Origin: Ilex aquifolium
Taxonomy: Eukaryota; Streptophyta; Magnoliopsida; Aquifoliales; Aquifoliaceae
Reading direction: 5' to 3'
Assembly: GCA_951799425.1 (NCBI GenBank)
Contig: OX637402.1
Span: 20,163,844-20,227,843 of the forward strand
Length of the DNA stretch: 64,000 bases
The notes beneath the pieces are model-generated. The model was not told where the DNA came from, ran no database searches, and worked only from the letters and a program-made list of their open reading frames with translations. Positions 21,197 through 32,682 of this stretch are shown here, piece by piece. A program made the translations under genes and the position numbers. How positions within the stretch are numbered: position 1 is the first letter of the stretch; each line of letters begins with the position of its first letter.

Positions 21197-21862
21197 TGAT
21201 GATACCTAAAATAAACCCTAAGCACGAGCCCAGGAAAGGAACCTAGCTCGGGAGGTCAGGTAAGACACGCAGAGCTCGTCGAGCCAGAATTAAAGCTCCC
21301 CCAAAGCGAGATGGTATGGGAAGCGATGAGGGGACAGCAGGATGATAGCGAACACCTCCGGAATAATAGCCAAGCTGAATTCAAGGCACAAAACCCTTAA
21401 CCAACCGAGATCCTCTCCAAAAATTAAGGAGGATCTCACGGATGGTATGCAAAGATCTCGGGATAAAATCCAATTAGAGTGGAGGAAGGATCCCATGAAT
21501 ATAGAAAGTAAATCCGGGTTAGAGGTAAGCAAGATGCTATAAAAGCAGGGTAAGCCTCCAATTAATGGGAGAGGAACCCTAGAGACTACAAAGCTAGGAA
21601 GAACCCTAATTTCTTCCAGACTGCATTGTAACACACCCAACGCAATCAATGAGAAAACAGGAGCAAGAGCCTCCATTGAAGAGTGGACTAGCCGAGCTCC
21701 CAAGCCGGTGAACCACTATAATTTCGTTGTGTACTTCTCCCTTTTCCCTCAATTCCCTAAACATTAACTAGCAACTTGCACGGGCCTCGTAGTTCAGACA
21801 CGCATATTTGATCTCACACTCATCTATACCCTCTGCTCGTCCCCGATAGATTAACACCATCA
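21197..21862 (+). repeat. 5' LTR of the Tat-like element
   Basis: 666 bp, TGATG...CATCA. A TATAAAAGCA at about 21539 is a plausible TATA box, placing the transcript start in the following 30 bases; AATCAATGAGAAAA lies near 21647. Confidence 0.93.
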
Positions 21863-21863
21863 G

Positions 21864-21882
21864 TTTGACGCCGTCTGTGGGA
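21864..21882 (+). other. Primer-binding site
   Basis: TTTGACGCCGTCTGTGGG begins two bases after the LTR, the standard position for tRNA priming. It resembles the TGGCGCCG-type site complementary to a tRNA 3' end but with differences, so the tRNA is not assigned. Confidence 0.6.
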
Positions 21883-21924
21883 ACGACTATTCCTGTTACA
21901 AATAAGCTGATCTCTCAGTGACTG

Positions 21925-23660
21925 ATGGTATCAACTCGAAACATGAGCAGAAGCCAAACAAACCCACCACCGATGCAGGATCAGCAGGAGGCCACCAACG
22001 GCAGACAACCCGAGAACGTCCAAGAGACTAATCCCCCCATGGGGGATTCCCTCACTAACAACGAGATGGAGGCCCTTCGCCTCGTCAACCAACGTTTGCT
22101 AAAGGAAAACGCAGAGCTCTCGAAGCTCGTACAACGCCCACAGGAGGCACGACCGGCCCAAGAAGGCCAGAATAATCCCCCTCACAGGGAACAACGACAC
22201 TTGGACCCCCTCAGAAGAGGTCAATGAAGGAGGAGAAAACAGCCAGACCAGGGGCATGTTCCCTACCTACCCCCTAAGAATGACCACAGCGAAGAGGTGC
22301 AAAGTCAGAACGATGAAGGCGAGAGGGACGATTTTTCCCTTACCAGCGGGAAAGGAGAGAACAACATTGGGAGCAGCGCTTCAAGGATATCCAGCAAGAG
22401 CTCAGTCACATGAAGGAGGCTGTAAAGAGCAAGGCTCCGGTTACAATGGATGCCCTGGTACAACAGACTGAATCCCCATTCACCACTGGAGTGCTGCATT
22501 TTCCTCTCCCACCGAAGTTCAGAATGCCACAGATAGAGGCCTTTGACGGAACGAAAGATCCTGTAGATCATCTCAACACTTACAAGAACCAGATGGAGCT
22601 GCATGGGTACCAGGATCCTGTACGTTGCAGAGCCTTTGCCATCACGTTAAAGGGCTCTGCCCTGGCCTGGTTTAACAAGCTCCCACCAGCCTCAATCTCA
22701 TCCTTTAAAGAGCTCTCCGTAGCTTTTGTATCTCACTTTATAGGAGCTCGAATATACAGAAAGCCGAGCTACCACCTGTTGAGTGTGAAGCAGGGACCCC
22801 AAGAGAACCTGAGATCTTATGTTCAAAGGTTCAACTCGGAGTCACTAAATGTAGATGTCTCGGATGAAAAGTTTGTCATCACTGCATTTATAGCCGGTTT
22901 GGGAGTGCAATCTAAAGACCTAATGTTTTCTATCTCGAAAAACCCGCAAGCAAGCATGGCAGAGGTGCTCGCTAAAGCAGAAAAGTACATTAATGGCGAG
23001 GAAGCTCTTCTCTCTAAGGTAGGGAGTTCGTCCACGCAAAAGGATAAAGGGAAGGAGGAGAAAAAGAGGGACCGAAGTCCCAGAAGAGAAAGAGGACGTG
23101 ATAGGTCTCCAAGAAGAGACAGAGATCGCTCCCCAAAGAGAAGGGGAAATGTTAGGGATCGCTTAGGTCCTCCATAGCCAGAGCTGCAACCAAGGTATCC
23201 ACCTCGGCAACTCACTCCTTTAATTGCCTCGGTGTCCCAAATTCTGTATGAGGTACAGAATGAGAAGTTTTTGAGGTGGCCACCTCGGATGAAAGCAGAA
23301 CCAGCAAAGAGGGATCCCACCAAGTACTGCGAGTTCCATAGAGATCACGGTCATCACACTGACGACTGCATCCAGTTGAAGAAGGAGATTGAGTACCTGA
23401 TTCAACGTGGACATTTGCGCCGCTACATAGCTCATGAGGATCGAAACCAAGATCTTCCACCTCCACCACCTCGGCAGCAAGCCCCTGCTCAACATCAACA
23501 ACCCTCGGGGGAAATCAGGGTGATATCCGAGGGATTTGCAGGAGGTGGGGAGTCCAGTTATGCTAGAAAGGCCCACCTGCGAAGAATCAGAATTGGGGAA
23601 GCACTGGAGGTGCATACTGTGTCCAAGGCACCCCGGTTGAGCACCGCTATAACCTTCTCA
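21925..23660 (+). pseudogene. Retrotransposon gag, broken
   Basis: The capsid-nucleocapsid precursor starts at ATG 21925 and runs in one frame to 22227. It is frameshifted between about 22200 and 22410 and continues in the pol frame. The central retrotransposon gag domain (about 22490-23010) has PQIEAFDGTKDPVDHL, ALAWFNKLP and the LRSYVQRFN segment. It is followed by an Arg/Ser/Asp-rich basic stretch (23060-23160), a TAG stop at 23175-23177, then a zinc-knuckle-like CEFHRDHGHHTDDC near 23326-23370. The stop and frameshift prevent a full Gag. Confidence 0.88.
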
Positions 23661-26600
23661 GACTCTGATATGGAAGGTTGCCAACATCCCCATGATGACC
23701 CACTGGTGGTAAGGGCTGTCGTGGCAAACAGAACAGTTCATTGAGTCCTGATTGATAATGGGAGCTCGACAGATATCATTTTTGCCTCTGTCTTTGGCAA
23801 AATGAACATAGGATGGGAGAAACTGGAGCCAGTGAGTGCCCACCTATTGGGATTCTCCGGGGAAAGAGTATTACCACTAGGATCCGTTCAGCTCGTACTC
23901 ACCATGGGAGACCCTTCGTGTCAAGCCACCACAACTGTGAAGTTCCTGGTGGTGGATGCTTCTTCCGCATACAACATGCTATTGGGAAGACCTTCTCTTA
24001 ATGCGATAAAGGCCATCCCCTCTGCCTATCACTTGGTTGTAAAGTTTCCTACAGAGAATGGAGTAGGAGTGGTCCGAGGGGACCATCGTATAGCTAGGGA
24101 ATGCTACACTGCTTCGATGAAGCAAAAAAAAGTTGAAAGCATCCATGTGGATGAGCTCGACATGAGGGACGAGCTGGACACGAGACCAATGCCATCAGAA
24201 GAGCTGGAACTTATTCAGCTTGACGAGGAGCCAGAACACCTTGTTTACATCGGATCCAAACTGAGCAGAGAAATTAAGGATCTTCTCATTCATTTCCTGA
24301 AAGAAAACATTGGGGTATTTGTTTGGAAGCAAGAAGACATGAAAGGTATTGACCCCTCGGTTATTACCCACAACCTAAGCGTAAACCCCACTTACAAGCT
24401 CATTAAACAGAAGAGAAGAAGTTTCGCCTCAGATAGACAAAGGGCAATCAATGAGGAGGTCAGCAAACTCCTCCGCGCCAAAGCAATCAAGGAAGTAGAC
24501 TATCCTGTCTGGTTAGCCAATGTGGTTCTTGTCAAGAAGACCAATGGCAAATGGCGGCTCTGTATTGACTTCACTGATATCAATCGAGCGTGCCCCAAGG
24601 ACAGGTTTCTCCTACCTCGGATTGACCTCATAGTGGATGACACGGCTGGCCACGAGCTCCTCAGCTTCATGGATGCATTTTCAGGCTATAATCATATCAG
24701 GATGGACCCCAGCGACCAGGAGAAGACCTCTTTTATCACTGAGCAAGGGACATATTGCTACCAAGTCATGCCTTTTGGGTTGAAAAATGCTGGAACCACT
24801 TACCAGCGATTGGTGAATAGAATGTTCCAAAAGCAGATAGGAGCGTCCATGGAAGTCTACATCGATGACATGTTAGTAAAGTCACTAAAAGCAGAGCTCC
24901 ACATTGAGCACCTAACTGAGTCATTCCAGATCCTAAAAAAGTACAAGATGAAGCTTAATCTTGCAAAGTGCGCCTTCGGAGTTTCTGCAGGGAAATTTCT
25001 GGGCTTCATAGTTAATAGCAGAGGAATAGAGGCTAATCCAGAAAAGGTAAAAGTTGTGCTCAGCATGCAGTCACCATCAAATACAAAAGAAATCCAACGC
25101 TTGACTGGAAGAATAGCTGCTCTGAGTCGTTTTGTGTCCAGATCGAGCGATAAATGTCAGCCCTTCTTTCAAACTTTAAAGAGGGCATTCCAGTGGGATA
25201 CACGGTGCGAAGAAGCATTCAAAGCATTAAAGAATTACCTGAGCTCCCCTCCTGTTCTGGTGAGCCCCTTGGAAGGAGAAGTCCTTACTCTCTATCTAGC
25301 TGTCTCATATTTCTCAACTAGTGCAGCACTGGTTAGGAAGCGAGATAGAGCTCAGCAACCAGTCTACTTCTGCAGCAGAGCTCTGAGGGGGGCAGAGTAG
25401 AGATATTCAAAGATGGAGAAACTTGTTTTAGCCTTGGTAACTATAGCTAGGAGACTTAGGTCATACTTCCAAGCTCACACCATCGAGGTTCCAACAGACC
25501 AGCCGATGAAGCAAGTACTGCATAAACCAGAATCTTCAGGGAGGTTGGTGAAATGGGCTATAGAGCTTAGTGAGTTCGATATTAGATATAAGCCGAGAAC
25601 TGCAATCAAATGGCAGATTTTGGCAGACTTCATCGCAGAGTTCACTACAGCAACACCCATGGAGGTCACACAACTGGTACCTGACCTCCCTGTTTGGAAG
25701 CTTTCAGTAGATGGGGCTGCTAACGCTCAAGGAAGTGGTGCAGGTTTAATTCTGACATCTCCGGACGGGATAGATGCCGAATATGCCCTCAGGTTTGGGT
25801 TCAAGGCCTCGAATAACGAGGCTGAATATGAAGTTGTCATCGTTGGGCTCAATCTTGCTCACTCCATGGAAGCAGAACAACTGGAGATCTGCAGTGACTC
25901 CCAACTAGTGATGAAACAGATAGAGGAGTCTTACGAAGCGAGGGGCGAAAAAATGGTGCTTTACCTCAGAAAGGTACAAGAACTAATCAAGAAGTTTGTG
26001 CAGGTTAAGGTCAGACACGTTCCCAGGACAGAAAATTCGCGAGTAGATGCGTTGGCAAGGTTAGCAACTGCCTCGCAAGAGGACTTGGATAGGCTAATAC
26101 CGGTGGAGCATCTCCCAGAGCCTTCAGTGAGCATTGAGAAAAAAGAAGTACTCCCAATCGTAGCTCAGTCGAGCTGGATGGACTCCATCGTAGAATACTT
26201 GCAGAACGGAACATTGCCAAATGATACCAAGGAGGCCTCCAAACCGAGAGCCAGGTCAGCTAGATTTTCTTTGCTGTAGGGAAATCTGTACAAGCAAGAT
26301 TTTTCAGCACCTCTCCTTAAATGCGTGGGAGATGAAGATGCCAACTATATACTCAGAGAAGTACATGAGGGAATCTGTGGCAATCACATCGAAGCTCGGG
26401 CCTTGGTAGGAAAAACATTGAGGCAAGGGTATTATTGGCCCACTATGCTCAAGGATGCCATTAAATTGGTCAAGAAATGCAAGACTTGCCAGGAGCACGC
26501 CAACCTTTCTCATTGTCCACCCGAGCTATTGACCTCGGTGATAAGCCCATGGCCTTTCCAACAATGGGGTTTGGATATACTTGTACCCCTTCCCACCAGT

Positions 26601-27410
26601 GTGGGACAATGCAAGTTTGCCATTATAGGGGTGGATTACTTCACCAAATGGGCGGAGGTCGAACCTTTGGCAACAATAACCGAACGAAAGGTGCAAAACT
26701 TTGTTTGGAAATCTATAGTTTGCAGGTTTGGGGTTCCCAGAGCAGTTGTATCTGACAATGGAAAACAGTTTGACAACCCAAAGTTTAAGAGGTTTTGTGC
26801 AGAGCTCGGGATAAAGAACTACTTCTCGGCTCTGGCACATCCTCAATCCAATGGACAAGCAGAGGTCACCATCAGAACCATAAAGGTAGCTCTGAAGACC
26901 AAACTAGAAAACCTAAAAGGTAAGTGGGTGGAGTACATCCCTGAAGTGTTGTGGGCCTACATGACCACTGCCAGATCTGCAACTCAGGAAACCCCGTTTG
27001 CTTTGGCTTTTGGAACCGAGGCAGTGACACCTGTCGAGGTGGGGCTCCAATCACCTAGGGTTGAGTTTGCAGACGCTGAACACAATGATGAATCTCTCTT
27101 ACTGAACCTCGATCTCTTGGACGAAAAGAGAGACAGAGCTCTGCATCGCATCCAAAGTTACCAAAGGAAAACAACAAGGTATTATAACAGAAAGGTTAGA
27201 CACAAAAGCTTTAAAGCTGGGGATTTAGTGCTCAAGAAACTCCTACCTACGAGAAAGGACCCCACTCATGGGAAGCTGAGACCTAATTGGGAAGGACCCT
27301 ACATCATATCAAGGGTGATCAGACCTGGAAATTACAAGCTGCAAACAGAGGAAGGAAAAATCTTACCTCACTTTTGGAATGCAGAACATCTTAAAAGGTT
27401 TTTTCAGTGA
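23660..27410 (+). pseudogene. Retrotransposon pol (PR-RT-RH-aRH-IN), with in-frame stops
   Basis: All domains share one frame, with stops at 23742-23744 (TGA), 25398-25400 (TAG) and 26277-26279 (TAG). Protease: LIDNGSSTDI near 23750. Reverse transcriptase about 24500-25050: catalytic YIDD at 24858-24869, preceded by MPFGLKNAG. First RNase H about 25180-25640, degenerate. Second, archaeal-type RNase H about 25690-26080, with acidic residues in SVDGAA, NNEAEY, CSDSQL and RVDALA. Integrase: HH-CC zinc finger ending CKTCQEHA, then the D-D-E core in GLDIL, VSDNG and GQAEV; it ends at 27410 without a chromodomain. The dual RNase H defines the Tat lineage. Gag and pol fall in the same frame, so the ancestor probably made one polyprotein. 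Confidence 0.92.
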
Positions 27411-27492
27411 GTCTCCTTTGTAACGAAGAGATTTTCAATAAAGCGGCAAGTTTTTGATTTGTTCATGGGTAGCTATTCAACATTCCTAGAAG

Positions 27493-27892
27493 GCTGAACT
27501 CTTCAGCTCATAATATGAGCCACGTAGCTCACGCTGAATTATTCAGTTCATAACTTGAGCCACGTAGCTCACGCTGAACTAGTCAGTTCATAACCTGAAC
27601 CACGTAGCTCACGCTGAACTATTCAGTTCATAACTTGAGCCACGTAGCTCACGCTGAACTATTCAGTTCATAACTTGAGTCACGTAACTCACGCTGAACT
27701 AGTCAGTTCATAACCTGAGCCACGTAGCTCACGCTGAACTATTCAGTTCATAACTTGAGCCACGTAGCTCACGCTGAACTATTCAGTTCATAACTTGAGC
27801 CACGTAGCTCACGCTGAACTAGTTAGTTCATAACCTGAGCCACGTAGCTCACACTGAACTATTCAGTCCATGATATGAGCAACATAGCCCAC
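27493..27892. repeat. 40-bp tandem array, 10 units, with 120-bp higher-order period
   Basis: Ten exact-length 40-bp units contain two dyads, TGAACTATTCAGTTCA and GAGCCACGTAGCTC. Units 3, 6 and 9 share the variant CTAGT and CCTGA forms where the others have CTATT and CTTGA, so the array has a three-unit higher-order period. The array lies 80 bp after the integrase stop, between the 3' ends of pol and the convergent antisense ORF. Confidence 0.92.
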
Positions 27893-28065
27893 GAAGAACT
27901 CCAAAAGTTCAAAAAAGAGCCTAGGAGCTCACAATGGACTATTTAATTCATGAAAAGAGCTCTGTAGCTCATGGTGAATCCTTTAAATTCATTAAAAAGA
28001 GCCCTGCAGCTCATGATGAGTTCCTTAGTTCATAAAAAGACCCCTGCAGCTCATAAAGTCAATAA
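27893..28065. repeat. Degenerate continuation of the 40-bp array
   Basis: About four decayed units of roughly 38-44 bp keep GAGCTC/GTAGCTCA and TTCAT blocks (for example AGAGCTCTGTAGCTCATGG), showing that the array was once longer. Confidence 0.7.
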
Positions 28066-28273
28066 TTTTGCTTTAAGAAGGACTGAAGTACTTCTCAAAG
28101 CAATAGGGGCAAGAGAAACATAAAGCAAATGAAAACATAATTATGTTTCAAGGCAGAAGACACATCACATTTCAAAGCAAAAGTTCAGAACATAAATTGT
28201 TTTTCAAAGTTTGTATTTCAGCGTACAAGTACATGAAAAGTGAAATTAGAGCCACATGAACATGAGGAGAGCT

Positions 28274-31097
28274 CTAACTGTCTAGGGAAGGTGTAAGTGA
28301 AGGATTCTGCAGCTTAGCAGATGAGCCTTCGACAGCAGGCAGGAGAGAAGAGCTTCCAGGGGTACCAACTACACGGGTCTCTGCTCCCATTGATTCCGAA
28401 TTTTGAGCAAGGGCCGCAGTTACAAGGTCAGCTGAGAACGGTGTAGTGGCAGAAACAGTAGACGTTACATCTGGGAGCTCGGGAATTGCAGCAACAGAGC
28501 TTGTCCTAGTAGAAAGGGCCCCAGAAGTCTCAACAGGAGGGATGGGCTTCTCAGCACCTTCTGAGGTAGAGTCTGGAAGAGCCAAGCTGTCCCCCTCGCC
28601 ATCTGTATCAGTCTCCTCCAGCTCCTCGTCGGTAGGAATAGTAAAGTTGAAGTCAAGGTCTGGATAGGTCTTTGTAGCTCGGCGTTTGAAGGCAAGCCAT
28701 CCAGTGGCCCACTGGGTAGTGACGTCATCCCTTAGCTCAGCGATAGCACCATCCTTTTCCTTGACAAGAGTCTTCTGTGCCTCGAGCTTGGTGCAGAGTG
28801 CAGCATTTGCCTCAGTCACAGTAAGATAATGTTTTTTTATGCTCTGCAAAGAGCTCTGGGCTTCAAAGGCCTCTTGACTGGCCTTAGCCCAGGCTTCAGA
28901 TTTAAGTTTCAGCTCTTCCCTGGCTATTCTCAGCTCATCCCTGGGTTTCCTTTCTCTTTCTTCAGCAGCATCTTTGACCGTTTGTAAGCCCTGAAGGGAA
29001 GAAGCCTGGTTCTTCAATTCCTCCTTGAAGCTTGTCACCTGAGCTCGGAGGTCGTCATTGTCAAAGGTGAGTTGAGCAACCTTAAACTCGTATGTTTTTA
29101 AAGCTTTGACAGAGCTCTCAGAGGATTGGATCCTATTCACCAAACCTTTTACGTGGAGAGCCAGCTAAGGACAGGAGAGAAAGCAAGAAAAGATAAGCTT
29201 AAGGTTACAACATAAAGATAAATGGATGTATAAGGATGCAAGAGCTTACAACAGCTGTTCCCTGAAGAGCTGAGTTGATGGTCTCCTCAAGAGGCAGGGA
29301 AGAAGCCTTTTGAACGTCAAAATCGGTAAGAACAGAAGAAATGGCCCCAACAGCAAGCTCATTGTTCTAAAAAAAGGAGTCCTCACTCTCCTCCACCTTG
29401 GGGCGCTTTCCTTCGTCACACCCAGGTTTCTTCGGAAAGGATTCAATAATCTTCCCTGAAGGACTATAGGAGAAATTACCAGGTTGAAGGTCAGGGACCA
29501 ACCTCAAGGCTTCCTTGACCTCAGTTGAGGAAGGAGAAGCCTCGCCTGGTTCATTAGTTCGACTTGAAGTGGGCTGAATCCCTGATGGCAGGCAGGCTTC
29601 AACGACTGGTGGGGTGTTCAACGACTGAACCTGCTTTGATGAAGTCGAAGCTGGAGAAGAAGAGGGCACCCCCAATTTTTGAATCTTAGCCCGAGTAACA
29701 GGGCTACTTCCAGAGCCGACCGCAGCTTTCCGTTTGCTACCTTTCTCACTCTTCAATAACTGGTCGATCTTGGCCTGGAGTTCTTCAGAGGAGGGCTTCA
29801 TTATGGAAGACCCTGGAAGATCTAAGTCAAACCAGTTACGCATATATGAGGAAATAGGAAAGGAGGCATCACAACTTATTGGAAAGAGGAATTACCTGCT
29901 ACTTCTTCAGGTCTGACAACAGAAATGGGAGGCGGGGCTTCTATCGTTATCCCAGGAGGATTAAATCCTCTCTCAACCAGAACCCAAGGTTGGATAAGCT
30001 CGGAGTACCTTCGCGGGTCACACTTGACCAATTTCAACCTCACCTCCTCCTCCTCAGCACTAAGTTCAGGTCGGGTACCTAGATACAACGCAAGCAGAGC
30101 AGAGTCGGAAACTTATGATTCTCAAAACAGAACTCAGTCAACTCAAACGAGGACTCACGCAAGTTCTCTGGAATAGTCCAGGCCTTAGGAATACCAAGAG
30201 TGTCCGTTCTATCAGCAGGGTTGTATTCCCAGTTGGTGCCCCCAACAAAGAAGAAACGTTTTTTCTAGTGTTTATGGGAGGATGGAATATGAGAGATGAT
30301 CTGCCTATCGTTGGCTCGCTTGGAGATATACAAGAAGCCCTCAGAAGATGTCAGCTTGACGTTGAAAAATTCCAAGAGCAGGGAAATGCTGGGAACCTCG
30401 AGGTTATGGTCCTTAAAGAAGACCAGAAGACCCACCAGAACACCCCAGAAGTTAGGGGAAAGCTGAGAGGGACAAACTTTGAAATATTGCAAAACGTTCT
30501 TGATGAATGGGTGCAGAGGAAAGCGAAGGCCATTCTCAAATGCGACCTCAAAGAAACAGACCCTCTTGTGAACTTCGGCAACATAAAGGGTGGAGCTGTC
30601 TGGACACCAGCAGGAAACCAATAGCTGGCAATGAAAATCTTCACAAAGGAAGGATCGACCTTACTAGGGCCCACGAGCTCGACATGCTCTAGGGCAGCTC
30701 CTTAGTACGATGAACCACCAGAGACCCCAACCCCACTGACTTTGCCCTTGCCTTTGTCAGGCTTGGGGGGCATAAGAGAAGACGATGAGGGGAGCTCCTC
30801 GGTATTGACCTCGGAGTCAGCAGCATCAACACCGGGGAAATTGTCGATTTTGTCACCCACTTCCCCTAATTCAGTCTCCTCCTCGGCAGACCTACCTTCT
30901 AAGAGAGAAACAGAGGAGCGACTGACTCCAGAAGAGGCATACATGTTTGGGCAAGAAAAAGGAAGATCAAAGGAACGATAGAGAGGAGGAACACCAGTCA
31001 AACACTCCCTAATAACCCTAGGGTCAGCACAATAGCTTCCAACAGCAAGTATGTACACAATAGAACTCCAATCCACGAAATAGGGAAGAGGAGACAA
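28274..31097 (-). pseudogene. Antisense ORF region of the Tat-like element (plant transposon-protein type)
   Basis: A run of open segments lies on the minus strand: 31097-30702, 30621-30265, 30088-29876, 29843-29367 and 29143-28274. The 30621-30265 part (FPLHPFI, CPSQLSPNFWGVLVGLL, FFNVKL) resembles the N-terminal domain of proteins annotated as putative plant transposon or gypsy-type transposon protein (Pfam PF04195, from memory). The next segments hold DPRRYSELIQPWVLVERGF and a Ser/Lys-rich linker. The last, 289 codons, is strongly predicted coiled coil with an acidic, Ser/Thr-rich C-terminus. Segments may be joined by introns or separated by mutations; I did not resolve splice sites. Function unknown; antisense ORFs at this position occur in Tat-lineage elements. 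Confidence 0.72.
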
Positions 31098-31566
31098 GCA
31101 ACAGTCACGAGACTAGAAGTAAAAGAACCTATGAGCCCAAAAACGCAATAACCACCTCGAACTCAAGGGATCCAGGACGAGAAAATATGAAAAAGGGGAC
31201 AGAAAAAGCGTACCTAGCTAGGAAAGAGAAACGAGCAACAATCCAGAGCGAAATTGAAGGAAGAGAGCACTGCGGATCCTCAAGTCGAACACAAAGGACT
31301 CGGTTACGAGCAAGAATCAGGAAGCTTCAAACCGGGAAATCTGGAATCAAAAGAAAAGGAATCGAATAGTGAGAGGAGACGGTTCAGATAGCCGTTTAAA
31401 CATTTAAAGCTTAAGAAACGTGGGCTGAAACGTGCGCGGGAATCGAGGAAAGCCATGATTGCTGCAAACCGTCAAAAAGCTTCAGTCACGTGCAAGCCAG
31501 GGTCAGCCACGCGCAGATCTAGCTCGGTTTAAAAAACAGCTCAGCCCCTGCCCAAGCTAGCTTGAG

Positions 31567-31585
31567 ACAAGGGCTGGGGGGCAAC
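31567..31585 (+). other. Polypurine tract before the 3' LTR
   Basis: AAGGGCTGGGGGGCAAC immediately precedes the 3' LTR and is the expected plus-strand priming site. Confidence 0.65.
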
Positions 31586-32250
31586 TGATGATACCTAAAA
31601 TAAACCCTAAGCACGAGCTCAGGAAAGGAACCCAGCTCGGGAGGTCAGGTAAGACACGCAGAGCTCGTCGAGCCAGAATTAAAGCTCCCCCCAAGCGAGA
31701 TGGTATGGGAAGCGATGAGGGGACAGCAGGATGATAGCGAACACCTCCGGAATAATAGCCAAGCTGAATTCAAGGCACAAAACCCTTAACCAACCGAGAT
31801 CCTCTCCAAAAATTAAGGAGGATCCCACGGATGGTATGCAAAGATCTCGGGATAAAATCCAATTAGAATGGAGGAAGGATCCCATGAATATAAAAAGTAA
31901 ATTCGGGTTAGAGGTAAGCAAGAGGCTATAAAAGCAAGGTAAGCCTTCAATTAATGGGAGATGAACCCTAGAGACTACAAAGCTAGGAAGAACCCTAATT
32001 TCTTCCAGGCTGCATTGTAACACACCCAACGCAATCAATGAGAAAACATGAGCAAAAGCCTCCATTAAAGAGTGGACTAGCCGAGCTCCCAGGCCGGTGA
32101 ACCACTATAGTTTCGTTGTGTACTTCTCCCTTTTCCCTCAATTCCCTAAGCATTAACTAACAACTTGCACGGGCCTCGTAGCTCAGACACCATATTTGAT
32201 CTTACACTCATCTATACCCTCTGCTCGTCCCCGATAGATTAACACCATCA
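31586..32250 (+). repeat. 3' LTR of the Tat-like element
   Basis: 665 bp, the same termini as the 5' LTR, followed by the target duplication TCTGG. TATAAAAGCA lies near 31926. Confidence 0.93.
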
Positions 32251-32682
32251 TCTGGGAAGAGTTTTAAAAAACTGTTTCTAGTGTTTTTTGTGTCGTAAAA
32301 CTTGTTTGGTTATATGATTCCAAAAACAGTTCTACAGAATATAAAACATTAAAATTTATTTGGATAGTAACCCAAAAAATAATGAAAATAGAAATGTGGT
32401 GGACGTGGTGGTGGAAGTGTGGTATTGGTGGAAGGGAGGTGGTGGTGAAAGTGTGGTAGACGTGGTGGTGATGGAAATATGGTGGTAGTGGTGGTGTTTT
32501 CTAAATTCTGAAAATGTTTATAAAAACACACAATACAGTTATAACTTGTTCTCTAAATCTATTCAATTTTTATTCTCAGTTTTCAAAAAATAAAAATAAA
32601 AAATAACTGATCAAATAATTTTTTTTCTAGAAACTGTTTTCAAAAATAAAAAATAATTTCTGAGAAACAAACTAGAGAGGCC

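Larger units (their letters stand above)
21197..32250 (+). mobile_element. Ty3/gypsy Tat-lineage LTR retrotransposon, 11,054 bp, defective
   Basis: Two LTRs of 666 and 665 bp begin TGATGATACC and end ACCATCA. A perfect 5-bp target duplication TCTGG lies at 21192-21196 and 32251-32255. Order: LTR, primer-binding site, gag, protease, reverse transcriptase, RNase H, a second archaeal-type RNase H, integrase without chromodomain, 40-bp tandem array, antisense ORF region, purine tract, LTR. The second RNase H between the first RNase H and integrase is the mark of the Tat lineage. Gag-pol carries frameshifts and four in-frame stops, so this copy cannot encode its own proteins. By eye the LTRs differ at about 21 substitutions and one 1-bp indel (about 97% identity), indicating a fairly recent insertion. 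Confidence 0.93.
21145..32682. mobile_element. Possible older DNA element split by the Tat-like retrotransposon
   Basis: Left flank GGGTCTTGTTTAATTTGCG and the complement of the right flank, GGCCTCTCTAGTTTGTTTC, look like weak terminal inverted repeats. AAAATAAT/ATTATTTT and TTTCTAG-like text lies inside each end. The right part also has GGTGGTGG-rich sequence (32395-32500). Without the retrotransposon it would be about 480 bp. The repeats are imperfect and the target duplication is unclear, so this is tentative. Confidence 0.4.

Noticed and set aside
21290-21703. Minus-strand ORF of 137 codons, repeated at 31679-32065
   Set aside because: It is the complement of the LTR and occurs in both LTRs; no coding family.
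27493-28065. CRISPR-like array
   Set aside because: Units are contiguous without unique spacers and lie in a plant retrotransposon.
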